DNA of 64,000 nucleotides from Polyangiaceae bacterium (lineage in GTDB: Bacteria; Myxococcota_A; Polyangia; Polyangiales; Polyangiaceae), in NCBI GenBank assembly GCA_009780955.1, contig WQZB01000014.1:1-64000 (forward strand). The letters are read 5' to 3'. Below are positions 28,497-36,862 of this stretch, one piece after another. Below the pieces are notes generated by a model. The model saw nothing but the letters and a program-made list of their open reading frames with translations, did no database searches and had not been told where the DNA came from. Every line of letters starts with the position of its first letter. Positions within the stretch are counted from its first letter, which is position 1. A program made the position numbers and the translations under genes.

Positions 28497-29624
28497 TTAC
28501 ACTAACTTTTTGCGAACGTAGAATGGCGTTTTGACGACTTCGGCTTCGACGTTCTTGCCGCGGCAGTCGACGAAGAACTTCGTGCCTATCGCGGTCATGC
28601 CACTTGGCAGGTACCCAAGGCCAATGTTCTTGCCGACCGTTGGGCCAGGGCTGCCGCTCGTGCACACACCCACCTCGTGGCCGTCGAGATCGCGAAGCAC
28701 GTAGCCGTGACGCGCGATGCCTCGGCCTGTGACTTCGAAACCAACAAGCTTTCGAGCTTGCGGCGCGCCCCTTACCTGATTGGCCACCTGCGCGAGTGCA
28801 GCTTTGCCAACGAATCGTGGTTTGTTCATTTTTACAACCCAGCCGAGGCCTGCTTCGAAAGGATTGGTGGTTTCGTCGATGTCGTTGCCGTAGAGCGACA
28901 GGCGCGCTTCGAGGCGAAGCGTGTCGCGCGCGCCAAGACCTGCGGGCTTCATGCCGAGCGGTGTGCCGAGGAGCAAGAGTTGATCCCAAAGGGCGGGCGC
29001 ATCATCCCATGCGCAGAAAATTTCGACGCCGTCTTCGCCGGTGTAGCCGGTGCGTGCCACGGTGCATTTCACGTTGGCGACAACCGCGTCGCGAAAGTGA
29101 AAAGCTTTGAGATCTGCAAGTGTGCCGGCATCGCTACCGGCAAGCGCGAGAACTTCGAAAGCCTTTGGACCCTGCACGGCGACGAGCGACACTTCGTCAG
29201 AGCGATCTTCGAATGTGCAGCGGCCTTTCGCTGCCTGTTCGAAAACAGCCGCCATTTTGTTGCGGTTCGACGCGTTGCAGACAATGAGCCAGTGGTCGAA
29301 CCAAGAGCGGTACACGATGAGATCGTCGAGAATGGTGCCCTGCTCATTGCACGCGCAAGTGTACAAAGCCTGCCCGTCAACAAGGCTCGATGCGTTGTTC
29401 GTAATGACGTAGTCAACGACCTCGGCGGCGTGCTCGCCACAGAGTTCGAGCTCGCCCATGTGCGAGACATCGAACAGACCGCACGCGCGACGGACCGCGT
29501 GGTGCTCGTCGACCACACTTGTGTATTGCACAGGCATTTCGAAACCGGCAAAGTGCACCATGCGCGCTCCCGCTCTGATGTGGTTGTCGTAAAGCGAAGT
29601 CTTGCGAATCGGCGCAGTGGTCAT
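28497..29624 (-). CDS. gcvT: Glycine cleavage system T protein (aminomethyltransferase)
   Basis: GcvT transfers the methylene group of glycine from the H protein to tetrahydrofolate, releasing ammonia. From ATG 29624 the protein has 375 residues; an in-frame ATG at 29636 is an alternative. Family hallmarks are SLYDNHIRAGARMVHFAGFEMPVQY at the N-terminus, RACGLFDVSHMGEL, and TGYTGEDGVEIFCAWDDAP. It forms an operon with gcvH. I looked for a glycine riboswitch in the short divergent leader and saw none. Confidence 0.96.
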   Translation of the reverse strand: MTTAPIRKTSLYDNHIRAGARMVHFAGFEMPVQYTSVVDEHHAVRRACGLFDVSHMGELELCGEHAAEVVDYVITNNASSLVDGQALYTCACNEQGTILDDLIVYRSWFDHWLIVCNASNRNKMAAVFEQAAKGRCTFEDRSDEVSLVAVQGPKAFEVLALAGSDAGTLADLKAFHFRDAVVANVKCTVARTGYTGEDGVEIFCAWDDAPALWDQLLLLGTPLGMKPAGLGARDTLRLEARLSLYGNDIDETTNPFEAGLGWVVKMNKPRFVGKAALAQVANQVRGAPQARKLVGFEVTGRGIARHGYVLRDLDGHEVGVCTSGSPGPTVGKNIGLGYLPSGMTAIGTKFFVDCRGKNVEAEVVKTPFYVRKKLV

Positions 29625-29714
29625 GAGCGTGCCCATAAAACGTAAAGCCTAACATTCTTTACCGAAAGTTCTTCCGGCAGTTTGCCTTCCGCTCGGGTAT
29701 GCTTGCAAATTGTC

Positions 29715-30668
29715 ATGGGAACACCCTGGGATCGCGCTGCAACTCGTTACCTCGATGAATGGGTTCCCCGTTTTGTGCCTTACCACCTCGACCTTGTTCG
29801 CGAACTGTCGCTCATGCAAGGCCAACGCGTGCTCGTTCCAATGGCTGGATCGGGTGCGGAAGTGCTCGCCATTGCTCGCGTGGTTGGCGACAAAGGCAAG
29901 GTCCGCGCAACCGACACAAGCGCCGAAATGATTCGCATCTGCAGAGAGCAGGTCGAAAAGGCCTACTTCAATCACGTCACGTGCGCGCAGGGCGAAGCCA
30001 CGGACGTGGGCGACGGCGGGTGGAATGCAATCGTGTGCGCATTTGGACTCTGGCGCTTTCCCAACTGCGTGACGATCCTCAATCACTGGCGCTCGGCCCT
30101 TGCAACGAACGGCAAAGTTGGTGTGCTCACCTGGGGGCCCATTGAAGACGGCGATCCATACAATCTGCTCACACGCGCTCTTACCGAGCTCGAGCCCGGC
30201 GTCTCCGAGAGCCGCCCGCGAATCAATCCATCCCGCGAATCAATGCACAGCATGTTCGAGGAGGCCGGGCTTTCGCTCGTACGGCTTACGGTTATTCGCC
30301 ATACCGTGAGCTTCACTTCGGCCGAGGCTTTCCTCTCGTCGCTTAGCGAGGGCAGCACATGGCGCAAAATCTCCGAAGAACTCGGCCCTCAGCGCATGGC
30401 CCGAGTTGCTGCGCGCTTTTTCGACCAAATCGGGGGCTTAACCGTACCGCTCACGTTCCAACCTGCGGCCACACTTGCCATTGCGGCACTTCCCGGCGCT
30501 GCGATTGATCTCGCTGTGCGTTCGAGTGTCAAGGCGCCGCCACTATCGAGTTCAAACGTTGTTGCTACGCGTGCGCCAAACGACCACGAGCAATGGCAAC
30601 AAAAAATTTCTCACGCCGAACGCGCCGAACCTCCGCCCAGTTCAGTAGCACCGAAAAAAAGGCATTAA
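29715..30668 (+). CDS. SAM-dependent methyltransferase (UbiE-like class I fold)
   Basis: The start is the ATG giving MGTPWDRAATRYLDEWVPRF (317 residues). Motif I is VLVPMAGSGAEVLAIARVVG, a slightly unusual form of the GxGxG loop. Motif II is VRATDTSAEMI and motif post-I WNAIVCAFGLWRFPN. The fold is that of UbiE/COQ5-type methyltransferases acting on small molecules, but the substrate cannot be told. The gene lies just before metK. Its stop TAA is the first triplet of the 188-bp repeat element, so its C-terminal 30 low-complexity residues may be recent. Confidence 0.8.
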   Translation: MGTPWDRAATRYLDEWVPRFVPYHLDLVRELSLMQGQRVLVPMAGSGAEVLAIARVVGDKGKVRATDTSAEMIRICREQVEKAYFNHVTCAQGEATDVGDGGWNAIVCAFGLWRFPNCVTILNHWRSALATNGKVGVLTWGPIEDGDPYNLLTRALTELEPGVSESRPRINPSRESMHSMFEEAGLSLVRLTVIRHTVSFTSAEAFLSSLSEGSTWRKISEELGPQRMARVAARFFDQIGGLTVPLTFQPAATLAIAALPGAAIDLAVRSSVKAPPLSSSNVVATRAPNDHEQWQQKISHAERAEPPPSSVAPKKRH

Positions 30669-30853
30669 CATGACTGCAGGGACTTCGTCCCGCGCTGCGC
30701 GTTTCCGCTTCGCGGAAAGCAGTCATGTTAGACTTGTCTCAGGGGGCGCGGCGCCCCCTCTTGCCCACAAAAGCGGGCAATTCACCCCTCCGCGAAGTCG
30801 CTCCCGCGACTTCGTTAGCACTACTGCCGGGGAGTTCCCGGCAGTAGTGCTAA
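30666..30853. repeat. 188-bp multi-hairpin element, copy 1 (upstream of metK)
   Basis: The element begins with a three-way-junction-like fold. An outer stem TAACATGACTGC / GCAGTCATGTTA encloses GGGACttcGTCCC and TTTCCGCttcGCGGAAA. Four further hairpins follow: GGGGGCGC/GCGCCCCC, TTGCCC/GGGCAA, CGAAGTCGC/GCGACTTCG and the terminal TAGCACTACTGCCGGG with its complement. The second half is nearly identical to the copy downstream of metK. It fills the whole interval between the methyltransferase and the metK leader. No coding frame is convincing. Confidence 0.92.
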
Positions 30854-30926
30854 ATACGCGCAAAGCGCTTTGCAGTTAGCGCGAAGTCGCGCTATGGCTT
30901 TTTCGAAATTTTTTAGGGAGTCGCGA

Positions 30927-32111
30927 ATGGCACGTTATCAATTTACGTCGGAATCCGTCACCGAAGGCCACCCGGACAAGCTTTGCGACGCGATCTCCGA
31001 TGCGATTCTCGACGCCATTTTAATGCAAGACACGAAGGCACGTGTTGCATGCGAGTCGCTCGCGAAAACCGGAATGATCGTTGTGGCCGGAGAGATCACG
31101 ACCACGGCTACGATTGACATTCCGACCATCGTTCGCAAAACCGTTCTCGACATCGGTTACAACTCCTCGGCCACCGGATTCGACGGCAGCACATGCGCCG
31201 TGCTTACGGCCGTCGAGAAGCAAAGCCCGGACATCTCGCAGGGTGTTACCGAGGGCGAAGGCCTGCACAAAGAACAAGGGGCTGGCGATCAGGGCCTGGT
31301 GTTCGGCTACGCAACCGACGAAACGCCAAGCCTCATGCCGGCGCCAATCGACTATGCCCACCAGCTCGCGCGCCAGCTCGCAGCGGTGCGCAAAAACGGC
31401 AACGTTAGTTTCCTCCGGCCGGACGGCAAAACCCAGGTGACGCTCGAGTACGAGGATGACGTTCCCGTTCGCGTCGACGCGATCGTCGTATCGACCCAGC
31501 ACGACGAGAACGTGAAGCACGCAGAGCTTCGCGAGGCCGTGATGGAGCTTGTCGTCAGCAAAATTGTCCCCCCAAATTTGGTAGATAAGAATACGAAGGT
31601 CCATGTCAACCCGACCGGTCGTTTCGTTGTTGGCGGTCCACAAGGCGACTGCGGACTCACGGGCCGGAAGATTATCGTCGATACGTACGGCGGCATGGGC
31701 CGTCATGGCGGCGGCGCTTTCAGCGGTAAAGACCCGTCCAAAGTCGACCGATCAGCGTGTTATTATGCACGCTATATTGCAAAGAACATAGTCTCCGCAG
31801 GCCTCGCGAAGCGCTGCGAATTGCAAATTGCCTACGCCATCGGTGTTGCCCGGCCCGTTGGGGTGCACGTGAGCACATTCGGCACAGGCAAAGTCGCCGA
31901 TGAAAAGCTCGAAAAGTACATTCTTGAGCACTTCGACATGCGCCCGAAAGCGCTTATCTCCGAGCTAGGCCTTCTTGCCCCGCAGTACCGTCCAACGGCG
32001 GCCTATGGGCACTTTGGCAGGAGCGAATTCGCGTGGGAGAAAACGAATCGTTCTGCCAAGCTTGCAGACGATCTCCTTGGCAAGATTGGTCGAATTGCCA
32101 ACGCGTCTTAG
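30927..32111 (+). CDS. metK: S-adenosylmethionine synthetase
   Basis: MetK makes SAM from methionine and ATP. The start at 30927 follows AGGGAG seven bases upstream and gives [21 protein letters not shown]. The 394 residues include the GAGDQG signature (118-123), the second signature [16 protein letters not shown] (about 262-277), and [18 protein letters not shown]. It lies between two copies of a 188-bp structured repeat. Its TAG stop is the first triplet (TTAG) of the downstream copy. A SAM riboswitch was looked for and not recognised. Confidence 0.97.
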   Translation: MARYQFTSESVTEGHPDKLCDAISDAILDAILMQDTKARVACESLAKTGMIVVAGEITTTATIDIPTIVRKTVLDIGYNSSATGFDGSTCAVLTAVEKQSPDISQGVTEGEGLHKEQGAGDQGLVFGYATDETPSLMPAPIDYAHQLARQLAAVRKNGNVSFLRPDGKTQVTLEYEDDVPVRVDAIVVSTQHDENVKHAELREAVMELVVSKIVPPNLVDKNTKVHVNPTGRFVVGGPQGDCGLTGRKIIVDTYGGMGRHGGGAFSGKDPSKVDRSACYYARYIAKNIVSAGLAKRCELQIAYAIGVARPVGVHVSTFGTGKVADEKLEKYILEHFDMRPKALISELGLLAPQYRPTAAYGHFGRSEFAWEKTNRSAKLADDLLGKIGRIANAS

Positions 32112-32295
32112 CACTACTGCCGGAACTTCGTTCCGGGCTGGCGCGTTTCCGCTTCGCGGAAACCAGTAGTGTTCCCTTGTCTCAAGGGGGCGCGGAGCCC
32201 CCTCTTGCCCGCAAAGCGGGCAATTCACCCCTCCGCGAAGTCGCTCCCGCGACTTCGTTAGCACTACTGCCGAGAAATCCCGGCAGTAGTGCTAA
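32108..32295. repeat. 188-bp multi-hairpin element, copy 2 (downstream of metK)
   Basis: This copy has the same length and order of hairpins as copy 1. Its outer stem at the 5-prime end reads CACTACTG / CAGTAGTG where copy 1 has ACATGACTGC / GCAGTCATGT, and the first inner hairpin is GGAACttcGTTCC instead of GGGACttcGTCCC. The sequence changed but pairing was kept. Both ends carry TTAG facing outward: one supplies the metK stop, the other the stop of the SEC-C gene on the opposite strand. Confidence 0.92.
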
Positions 32296-32753
32296 CCAGA
32301 TGCATCCATGTGGCTACGGTGATCGTCGCGATGCATCTCCGGGAACATCGCGTGATGCCGCTCGATCATGTAGTTGATGAGGGCGCGAAAGGCATCGCGC
32401 GCTTCGTTGCCGTCGACATCGTCGGGTAGCTCGTTGGGTAGCGTCGCGACCAGGTCATTGATCTGCTTTTCGCGCTCTTGTTCATCTCGCATGAGCGCAA
32501 AGTTCCAGCAGGCCGCGGCAAAGGTGGTCGCCGTTTCTACCTCTTTGTGGCTTTTTTTGTTGGCTGATTCCAGCAGTGGCGCAGCGAAATCGGCGAAATC
32601 GCGAACCCCCCCAACACCGGCAAACTCGCTCTCGTCGAACTCCTTGGCCTCCACAACGTCAATGCAACACTTCTTGTACTTCTTGCCGCTACCACAAGGA
32701 CACGGGGCGTTGCGTCCAACTTTGGCGCGCTCGCTACTGGCTCCGCTTTCCAT
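32292..32753 (-). CDS. SEC-C motif protein
   Basis: The start is placed at the ATG giving [20 protein letters not shown] (153 residues). The N-terminal SEC-C zinc motif [14 protein letters not shown] (residues 17-30, ligands C18, C20, C29 and C30) is the same element found at the end of SecA. The rest is helical and acidic with no recognised domain. The isolated motif occurs in many small proteins of uncertain role, probably protein- or ribosome-associated. The TAG stop lies in the terminal arm of the 188-bp repeat. Confidence 0.85.
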   Translation of the reverse strand: MESGASSERAKVGRNAPCPCGSGKKYKKCCIDVVEAKEFDESEFAGVGGVRDFADFAAPLLESANKKSHKEVETATTFAAACWNFALMRDEQEREKQINDLVATLPNELPDDVDGNEARDAFRALINYMIERHHAMFPEMHRDDHRSHMDASG

Positions 32754-32797
32754 GCTCTTGCCATACACGGTTCGGTGCTAGGTGCTAGCTAGAAATC

Positions 32798-34696
32798 GTG
32801 ATTCGATGCGCGCGATTCTTTGCTGTGTTCGGTGCTCTGTCGGTAGTCGCCTGCGTGAGCCAAGCACCGGCTCCGGCATTCGTCGCGGCACCGACTCCCG
32901 CGCCATCGACTTCGGCAAGCGCGGCACCTGCTCTGCCGCCGGCCATGGGCAGCGCGAAGCTTTCGGCACCACGGCCGCCGCAGGCTACGCGGCGGCCTGC
33001 TATTCATGAACAGTTCGGCGTGCCAGTGACCGACGACTACGAATGGCTCGAAGATGACAAGAATCCTGAAACGATAACGTTCGCGAACACCGAAAATTCC
33101 TACGCGCGCTCCGTTCTCGATGGGATGTCTGGCCGCGCAGGATTGCGCACGCGCATCGCGACAATAATCGACCGATCGGTTGACAAATCTAGCGAGCCGG
33201 AGTCGAAAGAGGTCTATCCGCGAGACGCGCTTGACGAACTACGAAAGAAGCTCCCGCAAGAGACCAAGGACGAGACTCTGTCGGTCGCGGTTTTCGGCGA
33301 CAATGACACGGTTTACGCCATTTCACACAAAGGCGCGCCACGCGGCAAAGTCGTTTCGTACGGGCTTTCTTCTGGGCGCCATTTCGACATGGTTCCTGAA
33401 AGCGATGGCGTTCTGACCGATCTCGTTGCAACCCGATCCGCGCTCTATCTTATCGAGGTTGCGTTCGGCTCATCGCGCATTCGAAGGCTACCACTTGGCA
33501 TCAAACCCGAGCCACTCGCGCGCGAAGTGCCCAAGCCCGAGCCATCCAAACCGTCCAAGAAAGCCCGAAATCGCTCGTCGCCTCGTACATCTCGGAAGAA
33601 CCCGGTGCCAAAGCCCGTGCGGCCTCTGGCAACCACGATTCCGTTGTTCGATCGTGGTGTGACCTTGGCCGAATTGCCAATTGTGCCCCTGGCAAGAGTT
33701 CTTGCCGCGGAAAAGAAAGATAACGATTTGCTCTTGCGGATCGAGACCTACCTCGAACCTCCAGCGTGGTATCGCTACATCGCTTCCGAGCATCGCCTCG
33801 AGCGCTTTCGATTTGACGCGATCTCTTCGTTGGCGGCTCCGGTGCGGTCCTCAAAGCCGAAGCAGGCTGTTCCGGTCCGCTCCTCGCCGACCGCCTCGAC
33901 CTCGCGTCAACTTGAAAGCGCTCTAATTCTTACTGCATATGACTCGCAGCCTCGCGCAGTGAGCGACACGGAAGTCGTGCGCGAAAAATGCACCTCGAAC
34001 GGTAGCACGAAGGTGTTCATGAACATCGTGCGCCGCAAAGGAGCGGTGCTCTCCGGCGCGTCCCCAACACTTCTCATTGAAAACAGCGATGGAATTCTAC
34101 CGAGCTTTCGCCCCTGGCATCGCGCATGGCTCGACGCTGGAGGCATCCTCGCGGAGCCGGACCTTCGCGGTGCAGGCAAGACCCATGAGAAGGTGGCCAA
34201 TGACTTTTTTGAATGCGCGAAAGCTCTAAGCTCGCGTGGGTTTACGAAGCCCGACAAGCTTGGGATTATGAGCCAATCGGCCAATAGCTTTTTGATGGGC
34301 GCCGCCATGGTTCAGCACCCCGAAATGTTTCGCGCCGTGGTTTCTGAAAATGGCAATTACGATAGCCTTGGCACCCGCGTAAAAAACGAGACTGAGTTTC
34401 GTACTCAGGTGGCATTCTCTCCCTATTACAATACCAAAAATGGCACCACGTACCCGGCCGTACTCTTGATGACGAGCGACGGCGAATCGCGTCAAATCGA
34501 AAACGGTCAAGCGCGCAAAATGGTCGCGCGACTGCGCGCGACCAACTCTGGATCTCGGCCAATTCTTCTTCGCGCAAGCGAGAGACAAGAAGTTGCCGCG
34601 AGTGACCGGCTCGAACGAGAGATCGATGCAACTGTCGATATGCTTGCATTCCTTTTCAACGAGCTGGGCATGCAGCTGCCTACGGCTACCCACTGA
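32798..34696 (+). CDS. Prolyl oligopeptidase-like lipoprotein with degenerate active site and MITE insertion
   Basis: The GTG at 32798 gives a leader ending in LSVVAC and a 632-residue product. FGVPVTDDYEWLEDDKNPET and KVFMNIVRRKG match the S9A (prolyl oligopeptidase) layout of beta-propeller plus alpha/beta hydrolase. The catalytic parts are eroded. The GxSNGG nucleophile elbow reads SQSANS, the DDRV segment holding the Asp reads GESRQIENG, and the C-terminal GHG histidine reads SERQE. Residues about 335-375 are encoded by a MITE-like element inserted in frame. It is either a pseudoenzyme or a gene losing function that still has an open frame. Confidence 0.75.
   Translation: MIRCARFFAVFGALSVVACVSQAPAPAFVAAPTPAPSTSASAAPALPPAMGSAKLSAPRPPQATRRPAIHEQFGVPVTDDYEWLEDDKNPETITFANTENSYARSVLDGMSGRAGLRTRIATIIDRSVDKSSEPESKEVYPRDALDELRKKLPQETKDETLSVAVFGDNDTVYAISHKGAPRGKVVSYGLSSGRHFDMVPESDGVLTDLVATRSALYLIEVAFGSSRIRRLPLGIKPEPLAREVPKPEPSKPSKKARNRSSPRTSRKNPVPKPVRPLATTIPLFDRGVTLAELPIVPLARVLAAEKKDNDLLLRIETYLEPPAWYRYIASEHRLERFRFDAISSLAAPVRSSKPKQAVPVRSSPTASTSRQLESALILTAYDSQPRAVSDTEVVREKCTSNGSTKVFMNIVRRKGAVLSGASPTLLIENSDGILPSFRPWHRAWLDAGGILAEPDLRGAGKTHEKVANDFFECAKALSSRGFTKPDKLGIMSQSANSFLMGAAMVQHPEMFRAVVSENGNYDSLGTRVKNETEFRTQVAFSPYYNTKNGTTYPAVLLMTSDGESRQIENGQARKMVARLRATNSGSRPILLRASERQEVAASDRLEREIDATVDMLAFLFNELGMQLPTATH
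33800..33923. mobile_element. MITE-like element, copy B (124 bp), inside a coding sequence
   Basis: The ends are GAGCGCTTTC / GAAAGCGCTC (10 bp perfect inverted repeats), followed inward by GATTTGACGCG and CGCGTCAACTT. The interior matches copy A at 10.5 kb read from the other strand, with about 30 extra bases made by a partial duplication (CCGGTGCGGTCCTC / CCGGTCCGCTCCTC). Compared with copy A both ends differ at the same paired position (CCGC/GCGG against GCGC/GCGC). Transcribed and translated here, it adds about 41 Ser/Arg-rich residues to the oligopeptidase-like protein without breaking the frame. Confidence 0.8.
34488..34508. repeat. Solo MITE-end-like sequence in the oligopeptidase-like gene
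   Basis: The 21-base sequence CGCGTCAAATCGAAAACGGTC matches the right end of MITE copy A at 20 of 21 positions. No left end is found nearby. It encodes the SRQIENGQ stretch, which stands where S9A peptidases carry their catalytic Asp. It could be a remnant end or a chance match. Confidence 0.45.
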
Positions 34697-35314
34697 CTAA
34701 AACGTGATCGTGTACGACAGATACGGGCCGCCCGAAACTTGACCGAAGCGAATGCGCTCGATCTCTTTGGCAGCGCGATACGTTCTTGGCGGTAGAAGAT
34801 ACGGTAAGAGCGAGCCGACGGCACCGGTGCCCATGGCGATGAAAACTCGCATGCTGCGCTCGGTGTCGGTCCACTCGGGTTTGACAGTGCCCAAGAAAAT
34901 GAAATCCATCGCGGGTGCCGTGGCGGTGGCAACCAGCGTGATCGCAGCGGCCATGGGCCATGCGGCGCGCACGGGACCTTCGGGTGGCGGGCCGTAGGCC
35001 CAGGTGGGGCTACACTTCGGCAATGACAAGTAGCCGCCGCCAAGAAAGCCGCCCCAGAAAAAGCCGATCATGCCCGGTCCAAGGAGCCGAACACCTGGTT
35101 GCCCTGATTGCTTGAGAATCGCGAGATTCAAATATTCGCTCACGCCGAGGCCAAGCGCGATGGCGCCGGTGTAGCGCCAGTCGAACTCTGCGGCCTGCGC
35201 GCATAGCTCAATTTCGCGCGACTGGCGCGGTCGGATATCCGTTGCAGCGTACACGTATGCCGGCGGCTCTTGCTGCGGAACAGCACTTGGCGGCGGTGCG
35301 GGCGAAGCGTCCAC
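34697..35314 (-). CDS. Hypothetical multipass membrane protein
   Basis: The start is uncertain. The GTG at 35314 is used because codons further upstream run under the divergent phosphomutase start. About 205 residues contain four or more hydrophobic segments (YTGAIALGLGVSEYLNLAIL, LLGPGMIGFFWGGFLGGGYL, AAAITLVATATAPAMDFIFL, AMGTGAVGSLLPYLL). The N-terminus is Pro-rich. No family is recognised. It is convergent with the oligopeptidase-like gene, its stop one base after that gene ends. Confidence 0.65.
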   Translation of the reverse strand: MDASPAPPPSAVPQQEPPAYVYAATDIRPRQSREIELCAQAAEFDWRYTGAIALGLGVSEYLNLAILKQSGQPGVRLLGPGMIGFFWGGFLGGGYLSLPKCSPTWAYGPPPEGPVRAAWPMAAAITLVATATAPAMDFIFLGTVKPEWTDTERSMRVFIAMGTGAVGSLLPYLLPPRTYRAAKEIERIRFGQVSGGPYLSYTITF

Positions 35315-35425
35315 GGCCGCGCACTGTATCAGGCCGCGGTCGGTGCAGGCCAGACCGCTTTCGATCTGTTGGAAAGCAGTCCAGCCTTGATGGCCGAACC
35401 CAAACGGGCTTTTGTAAGGATTCTC

Positions 35426-36856
35426 ATGAGTGTACTTTCCCACATTTTTCGCGAGTACGACATTCGAGGCGTTGCCGACCGAGATCTTTCGAACGATATC
35501 GCTGAACGTATCGGGCGCGGTTTCGGCACCATGCTCGCGGGCCTCGCGCGTAGCGATGGGACAACCCTGCGACTCGCGGTTGGGCGCGACTGTCGGCTGT
35601 CGAGCCCGCGCCTGTTCGAGGCGCTCGTGCGCGGCCTTACCAAGGCAGGCGTGACCGTGCTCGACATTGGTGTTGGGCCAACGCCCTTGCTCTACTTTGC
35701 CGTGCATCACTTGAACGCCGATGGCGGCATTCAAATCACCGGCAGTCACAACCCCGGCGGCGAAAACGGCTTCAAAATGATGAAGGGCAAGGCAAGCTTT
35801 TTCGGCCCCGACATTCAGAAGCTAAAAGACGTCATCGCAAGCGAGGCGTGGGGCGCCCCAGCAGCCGGCACCTTCGAGCCCGTGAACGTGCAAGATGCCT
35901 ATGTTGCGGCCATGAAAGAGCGCTTCGACTTTACGGGCGCATCGCTCCGCTTCGTTCTCGATGCAGGCAACGGCGCGGGCGGCCCGTTGGCGATCAAGGT
36001 GATGAGAGCGCTTGGTCTGTCGCCCGATCCACTCTTCTGCGAGATGGATGGAAACTTTCCAAACCATCACCCCGACCCTACTGTGCCCAAAAACCTGGAT
36101 CCGCTCATTGCGCGCGTGCGCGAAGTTGGCGCGCACGTGGGCCTCGCTTTCGACGGCGATGCCGACCGGCTCGGTGCCGTGGACGAGAGCGGCAACATTG
36201 TGTGGGGCGACAAATTGATGATTCTTTTCTCGCGCGCGCTGCTCGCCCGTCACCCGGGTGCGACGATCCTTGGCGAGGTGAAGTGCTCGCAAACGCTTTA
36301 CGACGACATTGCCAAGCACGGCGGGAAACCCATTGTGTGGAAAACTGGTCACTCGCTCATCAAAACAAAGATGAAAGAAACTGGCGCGCTACTCGCCGGA
36401 GAAATGAGCGGCCACCTCTTTTTTGCCGATCGCTATTTCGGTTACGACGATGCCACGTACGCGGCTTTGCGGTTGCTTGAAATCCTCGCGAAAGATCGCC
36501 GATCCATCGCCGACATGCTTGCCGACGTCCCCAAAACATTCACCACTCCCGAACTCCGCGTCGACTGCCCCGAAGACATAAAATTCCAAGTCGTTTCTGC
36601 TGTTACCAATCATTACAAAGCAAAAGGTTACGAAGTTTACGACATTGACGGCGCGCGGATTAAATTCCCCATGACTAGGACCCGTGCCAGCACCGAAGCG
36701 GGCAGCGCGCCAACGTGGGGATTGGTTCGCGCGTCGAACACTGGACCCATCTTGGTCATGCGCTTCGAGGCCGGAACTGCAAGCCACCTCGATGCGATCC
36801 AACGCGAGGTCGAGGGCGTTGTCGCCCAAGAGCGCGAAAAGCTCGCCGGCGGATGA
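35426..36856 (+). CDS. Phosphomannomutase/phosphoglucomutase
   Basis: This is an alpha-D-phosphohexomutase interconverting hexose 1- and 6-phosphates for polysaccharide precursor synthesis. The start at 35426 has TAAGGA six bases upstream and gives MSVLSHIFREYDIRGVAD. The active-site phosphoserine is S107 in ITGSHNPGGENGFKMM. The metal loop FDGDADRLGAV lies near residue 244, the sugar-binding GEMSGHLFF in domain 3 and the phosphate-binding RASNTGPILVMRFEA in domain 4. The 476 residues are close to the AlgC/ManB type. prmC follows within seven bases. Confidence 0.93.
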   Translation: MSVLSHIFREYDIRGVADRDLSNDIAERIGRGFGTMLAGLARSDGTTLRLAVGRDCRLSSPRLFEALVRGLTKAGVTVLDIGVGPTPLLYFAVHHLNADGGIQITGSHNPGGENGFKMMKGKASFFGPDIQKLKDVIASEAWGAPAAGTFEPVNVQDAYVAAMKERFDFTGASLRFVLDAGNGAGGPLAIKVMRALGLSPDPLFCEMDGNFPNHHPDPTVPKNLDPLIARVREVGAHVGLAFDGDADRLGAVDESGNIVWGDKLMILFSRALLARHPGATILGEVKCSQTLYDDIAKHGGKPIVWKTGHSLIKTKMKETGALLAGEMSGHLFFADRYFGYDDATYAALRLLEILAKDRRSIADMLADVPKTFTTPELRVDCPEDIKFQVVSAVTNHYKAKGYEVYDIDGARIKFPMTRTRASTEAGSAPTWGLVRASNTGPILVMRFEAGTASHLDAIQREVEGVVAQEREKLAGG

Positions 36857-36862
36857 CCGCGG

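Noticed and set aside
29637-29714. Glycine riboswitch upstream of gcvT
   Set aside because: The divergent interval is only about 90 bases and lacks the tandem aptamer consensus.
30853-30926. SAM riboswitch upstream of metK
   Set aside because: The only structured sequence near metK is the 188-bp repeat, which is also present downstream of the gene and lacks the SAM-I kink-turn and conserved core. The remaining 70 bases show no aptamer-like fold.
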